Assembly: GCA_039679375.1 (NCBI GenBank)
Contig: JBDKVA010000199.1
Location: 1 to 22,224 of the forward strand
Direction: 5' to 3'
DNA from: JBDKVA01 sp039679375
Lineage (GTDB): Bacteria > Bacillota > Clostridia > Acetivibrionales > DTU013
Length of the DNA: 22,224 nt
Shown in pieces: positions 1 through 8,186 of the stretch. The position numbers and the translations under genes were made by a program. How positions within the stretch are numbered: position 1 is the first letter of the stretch; every line of letters starts with the position of its first letter. The notes under the pieces are model-generated. The model was given only the letters and a program-made list of their open reading frames with translations, had not been told where the DNA came from and searched no databases.

Positions 1-12
1 TCCCTGCAGCAT

Positions 13-59
13 ATATACTGTGAACGATCACACATTTCCATAGGCCGTACACAGTATAT
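13..59. repeat. Inverted repeat near the left edge
   Basis: Arms ATATACTGTG (13-22) and CACAGTATAT (50-59) are perfect reverse complements around a 27-nt loop. A second, smaller inverted repeat follows (TTCTCG at 71-76, CGAGAA at 94-99). No T-run follows in either direction, so an intrinsic terminator is not supported. It could be an operator or an mRNA structure belonging to a gene left of the window. No coding sequence was recognised in 1-233. Confidence 0.45.
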
Positions 60-108
60 GGCCATGTGTCTTCTCGAAATCAGGTTATTCCAGCGAGAAT
101 ATTCAGGG

Positions 109-200
109 ACGGAGCTTCATTTCCCCAAAAAGTTTCAGGATCAACAATTCATCCGGTCCGCTCTAATAAGTTTTGCCAATGAATATACTCCATTATACAT
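109..200. repeat. 92-bp direct repeat, copy 1
   Basis: This stretch aligns without gaps to 10254-10345 in the same orientation, with 78 of 92 identical positions by hand count. The best conserved 32 bp (109-140) differ at one position. It contains an imperfect hairpin (GGAT..ATCC core at about 138-154) which is perfect in the other copy. It lies just past the stop codon of the minus-strand propeller gene, as copy 2 lies past the minus-strand protease gene. It may be a dispersed intergenic element or the boundary of a duplicated or inserted 10-kb module. Confidence 0.75.
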
Positions 201-233
201 CCTGGTTCAATGATATTTTATGTTTTGACGGCA

Positions 234-2036
234 TCATTTCTCCAGCCTGTAGAGATGCTCCGCTATGGCGAAGTACAATATGCCATCCCCATCGGCCGCC
301 GCGGTCCTGACGGGCCCCGGCAGGGAAGTCAGCAGCTCTGCCCTGCCCGCTTCCGGACGGATAAGGAACACCTTGTCTCCGCAAAAGGCGGCAAGTTCTG
401 CATCGCTGAACCGGGTCAGGCATGTGCATCGCGCCGGTAGACGGACGGAGCGGATCATTTCCAGCGTGTCGCAGTCAAAAATACACAGCTCGTCACTGAC
501 CCCAGCCGCTACGTACATGCCAATGGTTTCTACCGGTCCCAAAAGAACTCCTTCAGGGAACTTTACCGTGCGAGCCAGCCTTTTCCCGGCCGGATCCCAT
601 TGGCACAGATGCAGCGGCTCGGCCCTGACGGGAAGCCCGTTTCCGCCGCCGCAGGTAGTAAAATACATGTGCCGGGGTCCTGTGGCCAGGGCTTCGATGC
701 CCTGCCCGGGGACGGGATCATACCAGAAATTTACGTCCAGTGTGCCGGGATCCACCCGGGACAGGCCGCCGCCGTAGACACCGTACCTGGCCATCCAGCC
801 AGTCCAGAAGGCTCCGTCGGGACCAACGACACTCTTGGCATTTGGCCGGATGAGATCGGGATACACCGGCCTGAGCGTAACCGGATTGAGATTGTTCCGC
901 TGGCTCCAGGGCGCTGCCGGATCATAAACAATGTGGTCGCCTCCGGAATAGGCCGACATGAATACCTTACCGCCGATGACCCGAATTCCGTATACTTCGC
1001 CGCCCCGGCTGCACACGGCGGGAGAATTCCAGCAGCTCCCGCTTGCAGGCTCATACCGGAAGATCGTCTGTCCGAAAGCGCTGGTTCCCCAGACGGTTCC
1101 ATCGGATCCAACCGTCACCGTAAGGATCTGGGTAGGCGGCGCCTCCACAGGAATCTGTTTGAATTCAACAGCTAGAGCGTCTTTTTTCAAGATGAAATAC
1201 TCCTGCCCGCTGACACCCGCCATGCTGCCGTCGGCAAGGCGGAGAGGACTGATGTCCGCAGGTAGCCTGTCATCCCGGGCGGGGTGGGTCATTTCCCGGA
1301 TAAACCGGGTTATTGGGGTCTCAGGTTCCCTGGGATAGAAGTCAGGATCGGTTAACCGGATGGGACCTGTCAGGAGTTCCAGAGTTATGGGATGGTAGAA
1401 TTCCAGTTCTTCCCCGGTCCTGGTGCATATGAAGTTTTCATTGACCTCCAGTATCTCCGCTTCCTCCCTGCCAAAAAAGGAAACCTTCCCGGTTTCCATG
1501 GACCATACGGCCGCATACATGGGAAATCCGCAGTTCAGAAAGATCCGGCCCGGAGCGCCGGAGAATACCATCCTGCTGTACTGATTGCCGGACTGCCGGG
1601 ACATTTTGCCCATGTTCTCCAGAACATGGCGGTCGGAATCATACCGCAGCAGTACACAGCCCGGCCACGTTCCGCCGTACACCATACCGTCGGAGCCCAG
1701 TACCAGATTCCAGATATATGTCTCATTCTCGTCCCGGAGCGGACAGGCCCAGGTCCGAGTCATCAGGTCCAGGCAATGCAGATAACCCCGCTGAGGGCAG
1801 GTGCCCACCAGCAGCTTATCCTTAAGCCAGAGAAGAGCCCAGGCTCCCTCGTCGCCGGGCAGGGTCAGGCTCTCCCCTGTCCCGTTTCCTGTATCTATGA
1901 AAATGAGTCTCCCCGTGCCGCCTGAGACGAAGCTTGACAGCACGAGTTTTTCACGCCCGTCCACGGGATCGGTTATCACTATGGAAGTCAGAATACAGAA
2001 ATTCTTGCACGGGTTAGCCAGATACTTTGCCATCAT
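234..2036 (-). CDS. Beta-propeller repeat protein, cytoplasmic, function unknown
   Basis: Encodes 600 residues with no signal peptide or membrane span. The sequence reads as successive four-stranded blades with recurring glycine, tryptophan and aspartate turns, for example GSDGMVYGGTWPG, GSDGTVWGTSAFG and GPDGAFWTGWMARYG, typical of NHL/WD40/PQQ-like propellers. Several blades follow the pattern G-DG-hydrophobic-W/Y-G. No catalytic motif was recognised. It starts at tandem ATG codons with a G-rich ribosome site (AGGGGG) about 10 nt upstream. It lies 17 nt after the stop of the isochorismatase-like gene, so the two form an operon read from the promoter near 3092-3119. The context beside an LplABC-type uptake locus suggests handling or sensing of the imported compound, but this is inference. 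Confidence 0.8.
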   Translation of the reverse strand: MMAKYLANPCKNFCILTSIVITDPVDGREKLVLSSFVSGGTGRLIFIDTGNGTGESLTLPGDEGAWALLWLKDKLLVGTCPQRGYLHCLDLMTRTWACPLRDENETYIWNLVLGSDGMVYGGTWPGCVLLRYDSDRHVLENMGKMSRQSGNQYSRMVFSGAPGRIFLNCGFPMYAAVWSMETGKVSFFGREEAEILEVNENFICTRTGEELEFYHPITLELLTGPIRLTDPDFYPREPETPITRFIREMTHPARDDRLPADISPLRLADGSMAGVSGQEYFILKKDALAVEFKQIPVEAPPTQILTVTVGSDGTVWGTSAFGQTIFRYEPASGSCWNSPAVCSRGGEVYGIRVIGGKVFMSAYSGGDHIVYDPAAPWSQRNNLNPVTLRPVYPDLIRPNAKSVVGPDGAFWTGWMARYGVYGGGLSRVDPGTLDVNFWYDPVPGQGIEALATGPRHMYFTTCGGGNGLPVRAEPLHLCQWDPAGKRLARTVKFPEGVLLGPVETIGMYVAAGVSDELCIFDCDTLEMIRSVRLPARCTCLTRFSDAELAAFCGDKVFLIRPEAGRAELLTSLPGPVRTAAADGDGILYFAIAEHLYRLEK

Positions 2037-2053
2037 ACTAATTTTTCCCCCTA

Positions 2054-2881
2054 TTATTTTTTCGTTTCACCGCGTCCGGAAATTCCATTTATAAAGTCGT
2101 CCGCGTCATAGATGAATCCTGAGATGATAGATACATACCACAGGCCTAATTCCTTGGCTGCCTCGGTTCTGGCGGTCCGATTGTTTTCAATGGCTGTAAC
2201 AGCCTGCCGGATAGCCGAACATAGGATACCCCGCCTTGACATGTCGACAATACCGCACGGAGAGGCGAGCAAACAGCCGTTGATGGTAAATCCGGCATAC
2301 ACGAGATGATTGACGCCATATTTTTTGCACAGCATAAAAAGCTGTTCCTCGGTAACGGCGATGGGTTCATCGTCCGCCGGCTTCGCTTCGGACGGAAAAT
2401 CCAGACTCGCAAATCCCCTGGCGATATCGTCCCGGTTATGAGCTCCTGGAAAGGCCCGATCGGATTTGAACTGCCGCAGATTTTCGAGCACCGGATCGCT
2501 TATGACGGTTTCAGGTCTGCCGGGTTCCTGACCTGTCAGCTTCGCGGTAGTCAGGTATCCCGGATAACGGTTAAGATAATCGCCGCAGCATGCGATGTGA
2601 AAAAGCCTCATGCCCGATGCGCGAACCCTACCCAGGAGCCGGGGAAAGACCTTCCGGCAGATGTCCTCGGCCCTGGGGATATACTCTACAGCCCGATGCC
2701 AGCCGGGATACTGCTCCCGTGTCCCGAAATCCCACGCATGCATGACCGCCAGGGCCGTACGGTCAAGGTCCAGGGGCAGAACGGTTCGCTCCCAGCCGCC
2801 GTATCCTTCGGCGGGAACATCCAGTGAAAAGTCAGCGTCAAATTGTCTGTAATAACCGGCGGGGATATTTACGATCCTCAT
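2054..2881 (-). CDS. Isochorismatase-fold (cysteine hydrolase family) protein with altered active site
   Basis: 275 residues. The pattern of the isochorismatase-like hydrolases is visible: a first strand (TALAVMHAWDFG, about 42-53), a lysine at about 139 in FKSDRAF, and the late block VNHLVYAGFTINGCLL with Cys203 as expected nucleophile. In most members the first strand ends in a catalytic Asp (as in VIDMQ); here that position is His48, with Asp51 three residues on, so chemistry may differ. Start: the ATG at 2890 is only 1 nt from AGGAGG, so the ATG at 2881 (10-nt spacing, MRIVNIP) is preferred. It is the first gene of an operon with the propeller protein and diverges from the binding-lipoprotein gene. 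Substrate unknown. Confidence 0.8.
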   Translation of the reverse strand: MRIVNIPAGYYRQFDADFSLDVPAEGYGGWERTVLPLDLDRTALAVMHAWDFGTREQYPGWHRAVEYIPRAEDICRKVFPRLLGRVRASGMRLFHIACCGDYLNRYPGYLTTAKLTGQEPGRPETVISDPVLENLRQFKSDRAFPGAHNRDDIARGFASLDFPSEAKPADDEPIAVTEEQLFMLCKKYGVNHLVYAGFTINGCLLASPCGIVDMSRRGILCSAIRQAVTAIENNRTARTEAAKELGLWYVSIISGFIYDADDFINGISGRGETKK

Positions 2882-3091
2882 ACCACACATTCCTCCTAAA
2901 TTCCGTCTTTATACCGTATGCAGAGTTCCTATGCAATCCGCATTTTATTATAGACCGTCGGCATTTTCCAAACAATGATTATATCCGGAAAAACATACGA
3001 TTTCATGACATAGAGAAGGAACCGGTATGACAATTTTCTGCTAAACCAACAAATCCATATCCTTGCCAATATATTCTAGGAGTGCCCTCGG

Positions 3092-3119
3092 ATTATACAT
3101 TTAACAAAATTTTATACAA
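3092..3119 (-). promoter_or_regulatory. Promoter of the hydrolase-propeller operon
   Basis: On the minus strand, TTGTAT (3119-3114) and a perfect TATAAT (3097-3092) are separated by 16 nt, a sigma-A-like arrangement. It predicts a leader of roughly 200 nt before the hydrolase gene at 2881. The intergenic stretch 2882-3353 holds no recognisable gene, only this promoter and the divergent one at 3181-3208. Confidence 0.6.
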
Positions 3120-3180
3120 TGAGTCGCATGTATAATCAATTATGATATCAAGATCTAATAGGATTGGCGCTAAATTATCA

Positions 3181-3208
3181 TTGTATAAATACAACATATC
3201 ATTATAGA
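3181..3208 (+). promoter_or_regulatory. Promoter of the binding-lipoprotein gene with -35 palindrome
   Basis: TTGTAT (3181-3186) and TATAGA (3203-3208) are spaced by 16 nt. The -35 region is part of the palindrome TTGTATAAATACAA (3181-3194), which could be an operator. The same TTGTATAAA string forms the -35 region of the opposite promoter 60 bp away, so one regulator could control both directions. Confidence 0.5.
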
Positions 3209-3353
3209 ATTTAGTTGTTATTCGGATCGTCGCCTGCGCATAGAAGCGGAAAGACGCACCTCCGGTTGGCGCCGACCGGGGTGGTTTGGCCGCCGTCGAT
3301 ACGGCAGGCGCTCCGATACGGATCACTATAATAAAATAGGAGGTCTAATGATT

Positions 3354-4994
3354 ATGAAGTTAAAACGTCTTTTAACGTTGGTCCTGTTGGCGATGTTCGC
3401 TCTCTCGATGACATCCTGCGCCCGTAGCGCGAAAAATGAAGACACCTCCGCTCAGGCAAGCTCTTTGGCAACTGCCGGCACCATAACCGCAGATGCGTCT
3501 GTCGCCTCAAAAGAGCCTTCCAAGATCACCCTGTTCATGAGCGATTCAGGCATCGGCGTACCCGATACGGTTGATCCGGCACACAATGATTATATCGACA
3601 AAATTTGCAAGCTTGCAAACGTCGAGATCACCGAATTTACCATGCCGCCTTACTCTGATTTCGAGACGCGGCTGAATCTGATGCTCTCATCCGGCAAAAT
3701 CCCCGATGTAGTTCATTGCTACCATACGGAAGCCATCAACAAAGCCGGAGCTTCCGGTGCTTTCGCAGAGTGCAGCAAAATCATTGCCGATTCACCCGTT
3801 CTTTCAGCGTTATATACCGATCAGATGCGGGATTTAATGCGTTATACAGACGGCAACATTTATCACATCAGGGCTTTAGCCGCCCCCGATCCGGGATGTC
3901 TGGAGGTTCGCTATGATCTGATCAAGGAATTAAACGGCGGCATCATCCCCACGAAGCTGGACGAATGGTACGAGCTTTTCAAAAAGGAAAAGGCGAAATA
4001 CCCGGACAGTATACCGGTCAGCGATTATAGCACATTTTATTATTCCAAATTTATATTCCAGGCTTACGGAGTTGCAGGGTCCGGAAACGGATGGCAATAT
4101 ACCTTCGGCAAGTTTATCCACAGCTTTGAAGCGCCTCACATGCGGGAGGCCATCCTCTTCTACAAGAAATTGTACGACGAGGGCCTGCTTAGCCCGACAT
4201 TCGCTACAAACGTAAGTGAGGATGTAAACAACGATCAATTCTCGAAAAAGAGCATCATCCAGCAGGATAACCTTGCCTCGGCATCCTGTGTCGTACTCAA
4301 CTCGGGAGATATCATCGACGGTTCGACATGGAAGGTTCCCGCTCCTTGTTCGACAGCTGGCTACACAGACATTGATCCGCAGAATTCCATCTCCAGAATC
4401 CCGTCTATTAACGGCGCCCATAATGTTGCCATCAGCGCCAAGGCGACCGATATGGACGCATGCGTACGTTTTGTGGAAACAATGCTCAGCGACGAGGTGG
4501 CCGATTTGTTTGTTTACGGCATTGAAGGAGTTGACTATAAAGTCGAAGACGGTCAGAAGGTACTGCTCCCGGCGGCCAGCGATCATTCTTACCGCCTGCT
4601 TTATGGTTTTATGAGGGGCTACAACTCACGGGCATCCATTGACAACACCATCACTCAGGGCCTGTTTAAGCTGAAAAGCGCAAATCCCAACGCCGACACG
4701 AATGAAATAAGGCAGAAGATCAAGGAAGGCACAGAAGCTGTTTATGCAGCCGCTAAGTCGGTTCCATCCGTTAATGCTTCGGATTTTGTGAATCTGGACG
4801 AAAAGTTCACCAATCGGAAAAACGAAGCCAAGGAGCTGGCAAGTGCCATCATTTTAAAGGCTATCCTGGGCGAAATCACCATGGAGGAATACGATGCCCA
4901 GGTGACCGCCTTCCTGAAGACTTATCAGCCGGTTACCGACGAATACAACCGTTTACTGGCCGAGGTCAAGACCAAATACCCGGATGTCGACTGA
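3354..4994 (+). CDS. Extracellular solute-binding lipoprotein of an LplABC-type ABC importer
   Basis: About 546 residues. The N-terminus MKLKRLLTLVLLAMFALSMTSC is a lipoprotein signal peptide with lipidated Cys22, followed by a Ser/Ala/Thr-rich linker. The mature part has the family 1 binding-protein look: LMLSSGKIPDVVHCYH (ligand-lobe motif), FKKEKAKYPDSIPV and a long C-terminal helical region. Its length of about 550 matches LplA-type proteins, longer than classic sugar-binding proteins. It should capture a substrate, probably an oligosaccharide, outside the membrane and deliver it to the permeases at 8187-10190. AGGAGG lies at 3338-3343; the ATG at 3348 (4-nt spacing) and at 3354 (10-nt) are both possible, and 3354 gives the more usual signal peptide. 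Confidence 0.88.
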   Translation: MKLKRLLTLVLLAMFALSMTSCARSAKNEDTSAQASSLATAGTITADASVASKEPSKITLFMSDSGIGVPDTVDPAHNDYIDKICKLANVEITEFTMPPYSDFETRLNLMLSSGKIPDVVHCYHTEAINKAGASGAFAECSKIIADSPVLSALYTDQMRDLMRYTDGNIYHIRALAAPDPGCLEVRYDLIKELNGGIIPTKLDEWYELFKKEKAKYPDSIPVSDYSTFYYSKFIFQAYGVAGSGNGWQYTFGKFIHSFEAPHMREAILFYKKLYDEGLLSPTFATNVSEDVNNDQFSKKSIIQQDNLASASCVVLNSGDIIDGSTWKVPAPCSTAGYTDIDPQNSISRIPSINGAHNVAISAKATDMDACVRFVETMLSDEVADLFVYGIEGVDYKVEDGQKVLLPAASDHSYRLLYGFMRGYNSRASIDNTITQGLFKLKSANPNADTNEIRQKIKEGTEAVYAAAKSVPSVNASDFVNLDEKFTNRKNEAKELASAIILKAILGEITMEEYDAQVTAFLKTYQPVTDEYNRLLAEVKTKYPDVD

Positions 4995-5392
4995 CTGGCC
5001 GGACAGTCCCGCGCGTAAGCCTGAACGTACAGGAGCCGGGTAAGCCTCGCTCGCTGAATATATGAAAAGGATGCCTGCGATGCAGATACCGTCTGCGAAA
5101 AAATGACGGACGTCATGTAGCGCCTGGGTTACGGCAGGTATCGGTAACCGGTCAACAGCAGCATATTATCCTGGTGATGAACTTGAAAAATGTAATTTTG
5201 CAACATCCGCGCAGAAGGAAAGACAATCAGCTATAGAAGGGGTCGCCCTACAATTTGACGGAAACTGAAGATCTGATCTGCAAATGGCATGGCATGCAAG
5301 CAAATGCACCGCGCTTTGCAGGGAACGTCTTTTGTTGAAGCATTGCTGGGGCGGCCCTTTTATCTTTGCAGACTTTTTGCACAGTCCGGCGA
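4995..5392. other. Gene-free stretch between convergent genes
   Basis: About 400 bp between the stop of the binding-lipoprotein gene and the stop of the AraC-type gene. Weak hairpins are present: ATGAC/GTCAT arms at 5103-5116 and GGTTAC/GTAACC arms at 5127-5149. Neither is followed by a T-run. No credible gene, with ribosome site and family resemblance, was found on either strand. Confidence 0.6.
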
Positions 5393-7858
5393 TCAGGTTT
5401 TTATCTTTGCCGGGGAATCCTGCTTTGAATGGCGGAAACGGAAGCGGTATTCCTTTGGTGAGCAGCCGTATTTGATCCTGAAACGGTTAGCCAGATACTG
5501 GGGCGTGGAATAGCCCAGCATACCCGTAATCTGTTCGATTTTAGTATCTGTGGTAATAAGTAGCTGCCGGCAGTAATCCAGCTTGTAATCGGTTATATAG
5601 TCCAGAAAAGACATGCCCGTCTCCCTCTTGAATATACGGCTGAAATGGCTGGCGCTGATGCCGATGAAGTCGGCCACGCCATTTAGGGAAAGCTGGGTGT
5701 TATTGATGTTCTGTTGTATATACTCCTTTGCCTCGTTGATCAGTATGCGGTTCCGTTCGCTATGACGTTCATCGAAGCTCTTAAAGTAAGTATTCAGGAT
5801 TTCGATCAGCATTTTCTTATATTTGAAGACATCCTCCGCAAGCTCCGGACTGTCCGGAATGCCTACGCCAGTCTCATCTAGCTGCACCCCCGCAGCGTCC
5901 GCGGCATCCTCAATCATAGTGGCAGTCATGCGCAAAGCCCACATGGCATGTTCCAGGCTGCAGTCCAAGTCCCGCAGAGCGCTTACCAGGCTATCGAGAG
6001 ACGTAAGGGCCCTTGAATGATCCTGTGTCTTTAGATGAAGAGAAAGATTTTTCAACAGACTACGGTCGATCTGCTCCTTTGATTCCTCCCGTGAGGAGAT
6101 ATCGGCGTACCGGATGGAGGAGAGCTCGGGAAAAAGAAAATGATAGGCGGCGGCCTGACGGGCTTGCATAGCCGAAACATGCATCGAATTCTGTGAAACG
6201 GCATCTCCATTAAAGACATATATCGGTAAGGGTGTTCCGTCGATCCCGCATGTGGCAATCAGATCGACAATGTCGGAAATACCCATGCGCAAGCGGTCGT
6301 AATTTACTATAATCAGCACTGTATTATCACCCATTCCTGTAATGCACATCGAATTCCCGGTATTAAGTTTGCTTTCAAGAGAGACCGAATATTCAGCGAT
6401 CCGGCTCCATTGAGGATCGGCCTGCGGAGAACCGCTTTTCCTGTACTGCACGATAAAGGCACAGTTGGTGTCGTGAGGGAAAGAGATACCGAGCGAATCC
6501 AGCCAATCCAATACCGGCTGGATCGGCGCTTTTCCGCCGTTGAAAAAATCGATCATGTATTCCTGTTTGAGGATATTCCGGTTTTTTTCCTGGTTTATCC
6601 TGTGTTTTTTCACCTGGGTGTTTAGGCTGTCGATGGTGGAATTAATGAGCTGGTACTCGTTAAGACCGTCCGTCGGCATATGCGGCATGAGCCGCATGCA
6701 GGCCTGCGTCAGGCTGCCAAGGGGACGGTAGAGTCTCCGGGCATAGAGGGCTGACATGATAGCGGCCGCCGCCGATGCCAGAAAAACTGTCAAACCAATA
6801 ACTTTAAAAATAAGATTTCCAAGCGACGAAAGGCCTCCGATGGGAGATACGGAGGCGTAAACCCAATCGGTATCGGGAGAACGGCAGACCGAAATTACCT
6901 TACTTGTACCGTTTACACTATAGATATGATTCGATGCACTATAAGTGGCGTCGAGGAGCAGTTTCCCGTATGGAAGCTCGGTTACGGGTTTGTTGATCAT
7001 GTCCTTACTGGTTTGGGAGGCGACAATGCCACCCCCGTCCACAATAATCAGTTCCTCGAATTTCTCGATCGACGAGGCCTGCAGCATGGCGTAGAGATAT
7101 TCTTCGCGTATGGTTACAAAAAGTACGCAGCCCGTTTTACCGGGCTCGTTTACGCAAGGCACCTTGCGCATAAAGTGTATAGCATTGACGGTGTGCGGCT
7201 GTAGGGCTCCCGACTCGTCGGCCGCGGATGGTGATAATGTGGAAAGCACTTCGTATTCGCCATCGGCCACCCATTTATACTGCCCGTCAAAGCGGCTGAT
7301 ATCGCGGAAGCTGGTGAGTAACCCTCCCATATACAGGCCCTCGGTACGCGGATACCGGATCACGTAATTTGTAACTAAAAGGTCGGCCTGAGGGTAGTAC
7401 AGCGCCAGGGATTCGATCGCAGGATTCATGGCAAGCATTTCTGACAGGTATTGCCTGACCGCCAGCGTATCCACCACGTTGTTATCCAGCGCCTGGGTCA
7501 TATATTGGTTGAGCGCGGGCTCCTTCTGGCAGTTTTCATAGAGCCGTATTGCGATATCTTTCATATTGCCAAGTATATAATCGTCGGCCATGACGCTGAA
7601 CTGCTGAAGGATCCTGTCGTTGTTTTTAACGGCTTCGTCGGTGATGAGCTTGCTGAAATATAAAAAGCCAATAGCGAACAGAGTCATGACCCACACAAAA
7701 ATAATAAGAAAATAGGACTGCATCAGCTTAATGATGAAGCTGTCCCGTCTCCCGGGCAGGCATGAGGCGCGGTTGTACTGTTGCGTCGAGCCGGTGTCAT
7801 CGAGCAAGAGCATGACTTTTTTGCCATGATTCCTGCTAAGTAATGTCTGCCTCTTCAT
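5393..7858 (-). CDS. AraC-family regulator with membrane-anchored extracytoplasmic sensor domain
   Basis: 821 residues. A cytoplasmic N-tail is followed by TM1 (about 47-68), an extracytoplasmic sensor of about 280 residues resembling Cache-type domains, TM2 (about 350-372), a linker region and a roughly 300-residue cytoplasmic middle part. The C-terminus holds two AraC helix-turn-helix motifs, at about 724-749 (GVADFIGISASHFSRIFKRE) and 772-805 (ending FRIKYGCSPKEYR). Such one-protein membrane sensors accompany LplABC transporters in Firmicutes and are taken to activate them on ligand binding. The gene is transcribed away from the permease operon, with both promoters in 7948-8108. It starts at ATGAAGAGG behind GGGGTGAG. 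The target operators are not known. Confidence 0.9.
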   Translation of the reverse strand: MKRQTLLSRNHGKKVMLLLDDTGSTQQYNRASCLPGRRDSFIIKLMQSYFLIIFVWVMTLFAIGFLYFSKLITDEAVKNNDRILQQFSVMADDYILGNMKDIAIRLYENCQKEPALNQYMTQALDNNVVDTLAVRQYLSEMLAMNPAIESLALYYPQADLLVTNYVIRYPRTEGLYMGGLLTSFRDISRFDGQYKWVADGEYEVLSTLSPSAADESGALQPHTVNAIHFMRKVPCVNEPGKTGCVLFVTIREEYLYAMLQASSIEKFEELIIVDGGGIVASQTSKDMINKPVTELPYGKLLLDATYSASNHIYSVNGTSKVISVCRSPDTDWVYASVSPIGGLSSLGNLIFKVIGLTVFLASAAAAIMSALYARRLYRPLGSLTQACMRLMPHMPTDGLNEYQLINSTIDSLNTQVKKHRINQEKNRNILKQEYMIDFFNGGKAPIQPVLDWLDSLGISFPHDTNCAFIVQYRKSGSPQADPQWSRIAEYSVSLESKLNTGNSMCITGMGDNTVLIIVNYDRLRMGISDIVDLIATCGIDGTPLPIYVFNGDAVSQNSMHVSAMQARQAAAYHFLFPELSSIRYADISSREESKEQIDRSLLKNLSLHLKTQDHSRALTSLDSLVSALRDLDCSLEHAMWALRMTATMIEDAADAAGVQLDETGVGIPDSPELAEDVFKYKKMLIEILNTYFKSFDERHSERNRILINEAKEYIQQNINNTQLSLNGVADFIGISASHFSRIFKRETGMSFLDYITDYKLDYCRQLLITTDTKIEQITGMLGYSTPQYLANRFRIKYGCSPKEYRFRFRHSKQDSPAKIKT

Positions 7859-7947
7859 CTTCTCACCCCATTTTTTTACTCTGCATCTATTTTAAGGACT
7901 GTTTCTCCGGATGTGCTGCCGATTTAATCAATGTATTTCCAGATAAA

Positions 7948-7976
7948 ATGATACTCCATTAAAAAATCAACGTCAA
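7948..7976 (-). promoter_or_regulatory. Promoter of the AraC-type regulator gene
   Basis: Minus strand TTGACG (7976-7971) and TATCAT (7953-7948) with a 17-nt spacer. The leader would be about 80 nt. The whole 7859-8186 intergenic region contains no gene; it holds this promoter, a palindrome at 8009-8021 and the opposite promoter at 8081-8108. Confidence 0.6.
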
Positions 7977-8008
7977 TTAGCCCCGGCCGTCCAACGGCAA
8001 ATCAAGCA

Positions 8009-8021
8009 TATAATCATTATA
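8009..8021. promoter_or_regulatory. Palindrome between divergent promoters, possible operator
   Basis: TATAATCATTATA is a perfect palindrome around a central C. It lies about 35 bp upstream of the regulator gene's -35 box and about 60 bp upstream of the permease -35 box. The position suits binding of an AraC-type activator acting both ways, but AT-rich palindromes also occur by chance. Confidence 0.35.
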
Positions 8022-8080
8022 ATAGCATGAATTTATAAGTACTTTTACGCGTTTTCCATCCTTATGTCATCATTTCGTTA

Positions 8081-8108
8081 TTGATTGCCTCCTAATATAT
8101 CTTATAAA
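8081..8108 (+). promoter_or_regulatory. Promoter of the permease operon
   Basis: TTGATT (8081-8086) and TATAAA (8103-8108) with a 16-nt spacer. It predicts a leader of about 70 nt before the permease start at 8187. Confidence 0.5.
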
Positions 8109-8186
8109 ATAATGTAACGAAGCCGCACTATATTTAAACATTTGTTGTAACAGAACTTTTTGCGCCTTTCAGCGCAAAGGAAAGGA

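Noticed and set aside
1392..1925. Long open frame on the plus strand opposite the propeller gene
   Set aside because: Antisense shadow of a well-formed gene, with no ribosome site or recognisable domain. The same applies to 13791-14381 opposite glnA and 20416-20958 opposite the second lipoprotein.
5289..5513. Small plus-strand open frame at the end of the AraC-type gene
   Set aside because: No ribosome site, overlaps the real gene's 3' end in antisense and resembles no family.
8160..8186. TTG start nine codons upstream for the first permease
   Set aside because: No ribosome site ahead of it, while ATG at 8187 has AAAGGA at 5 nt.
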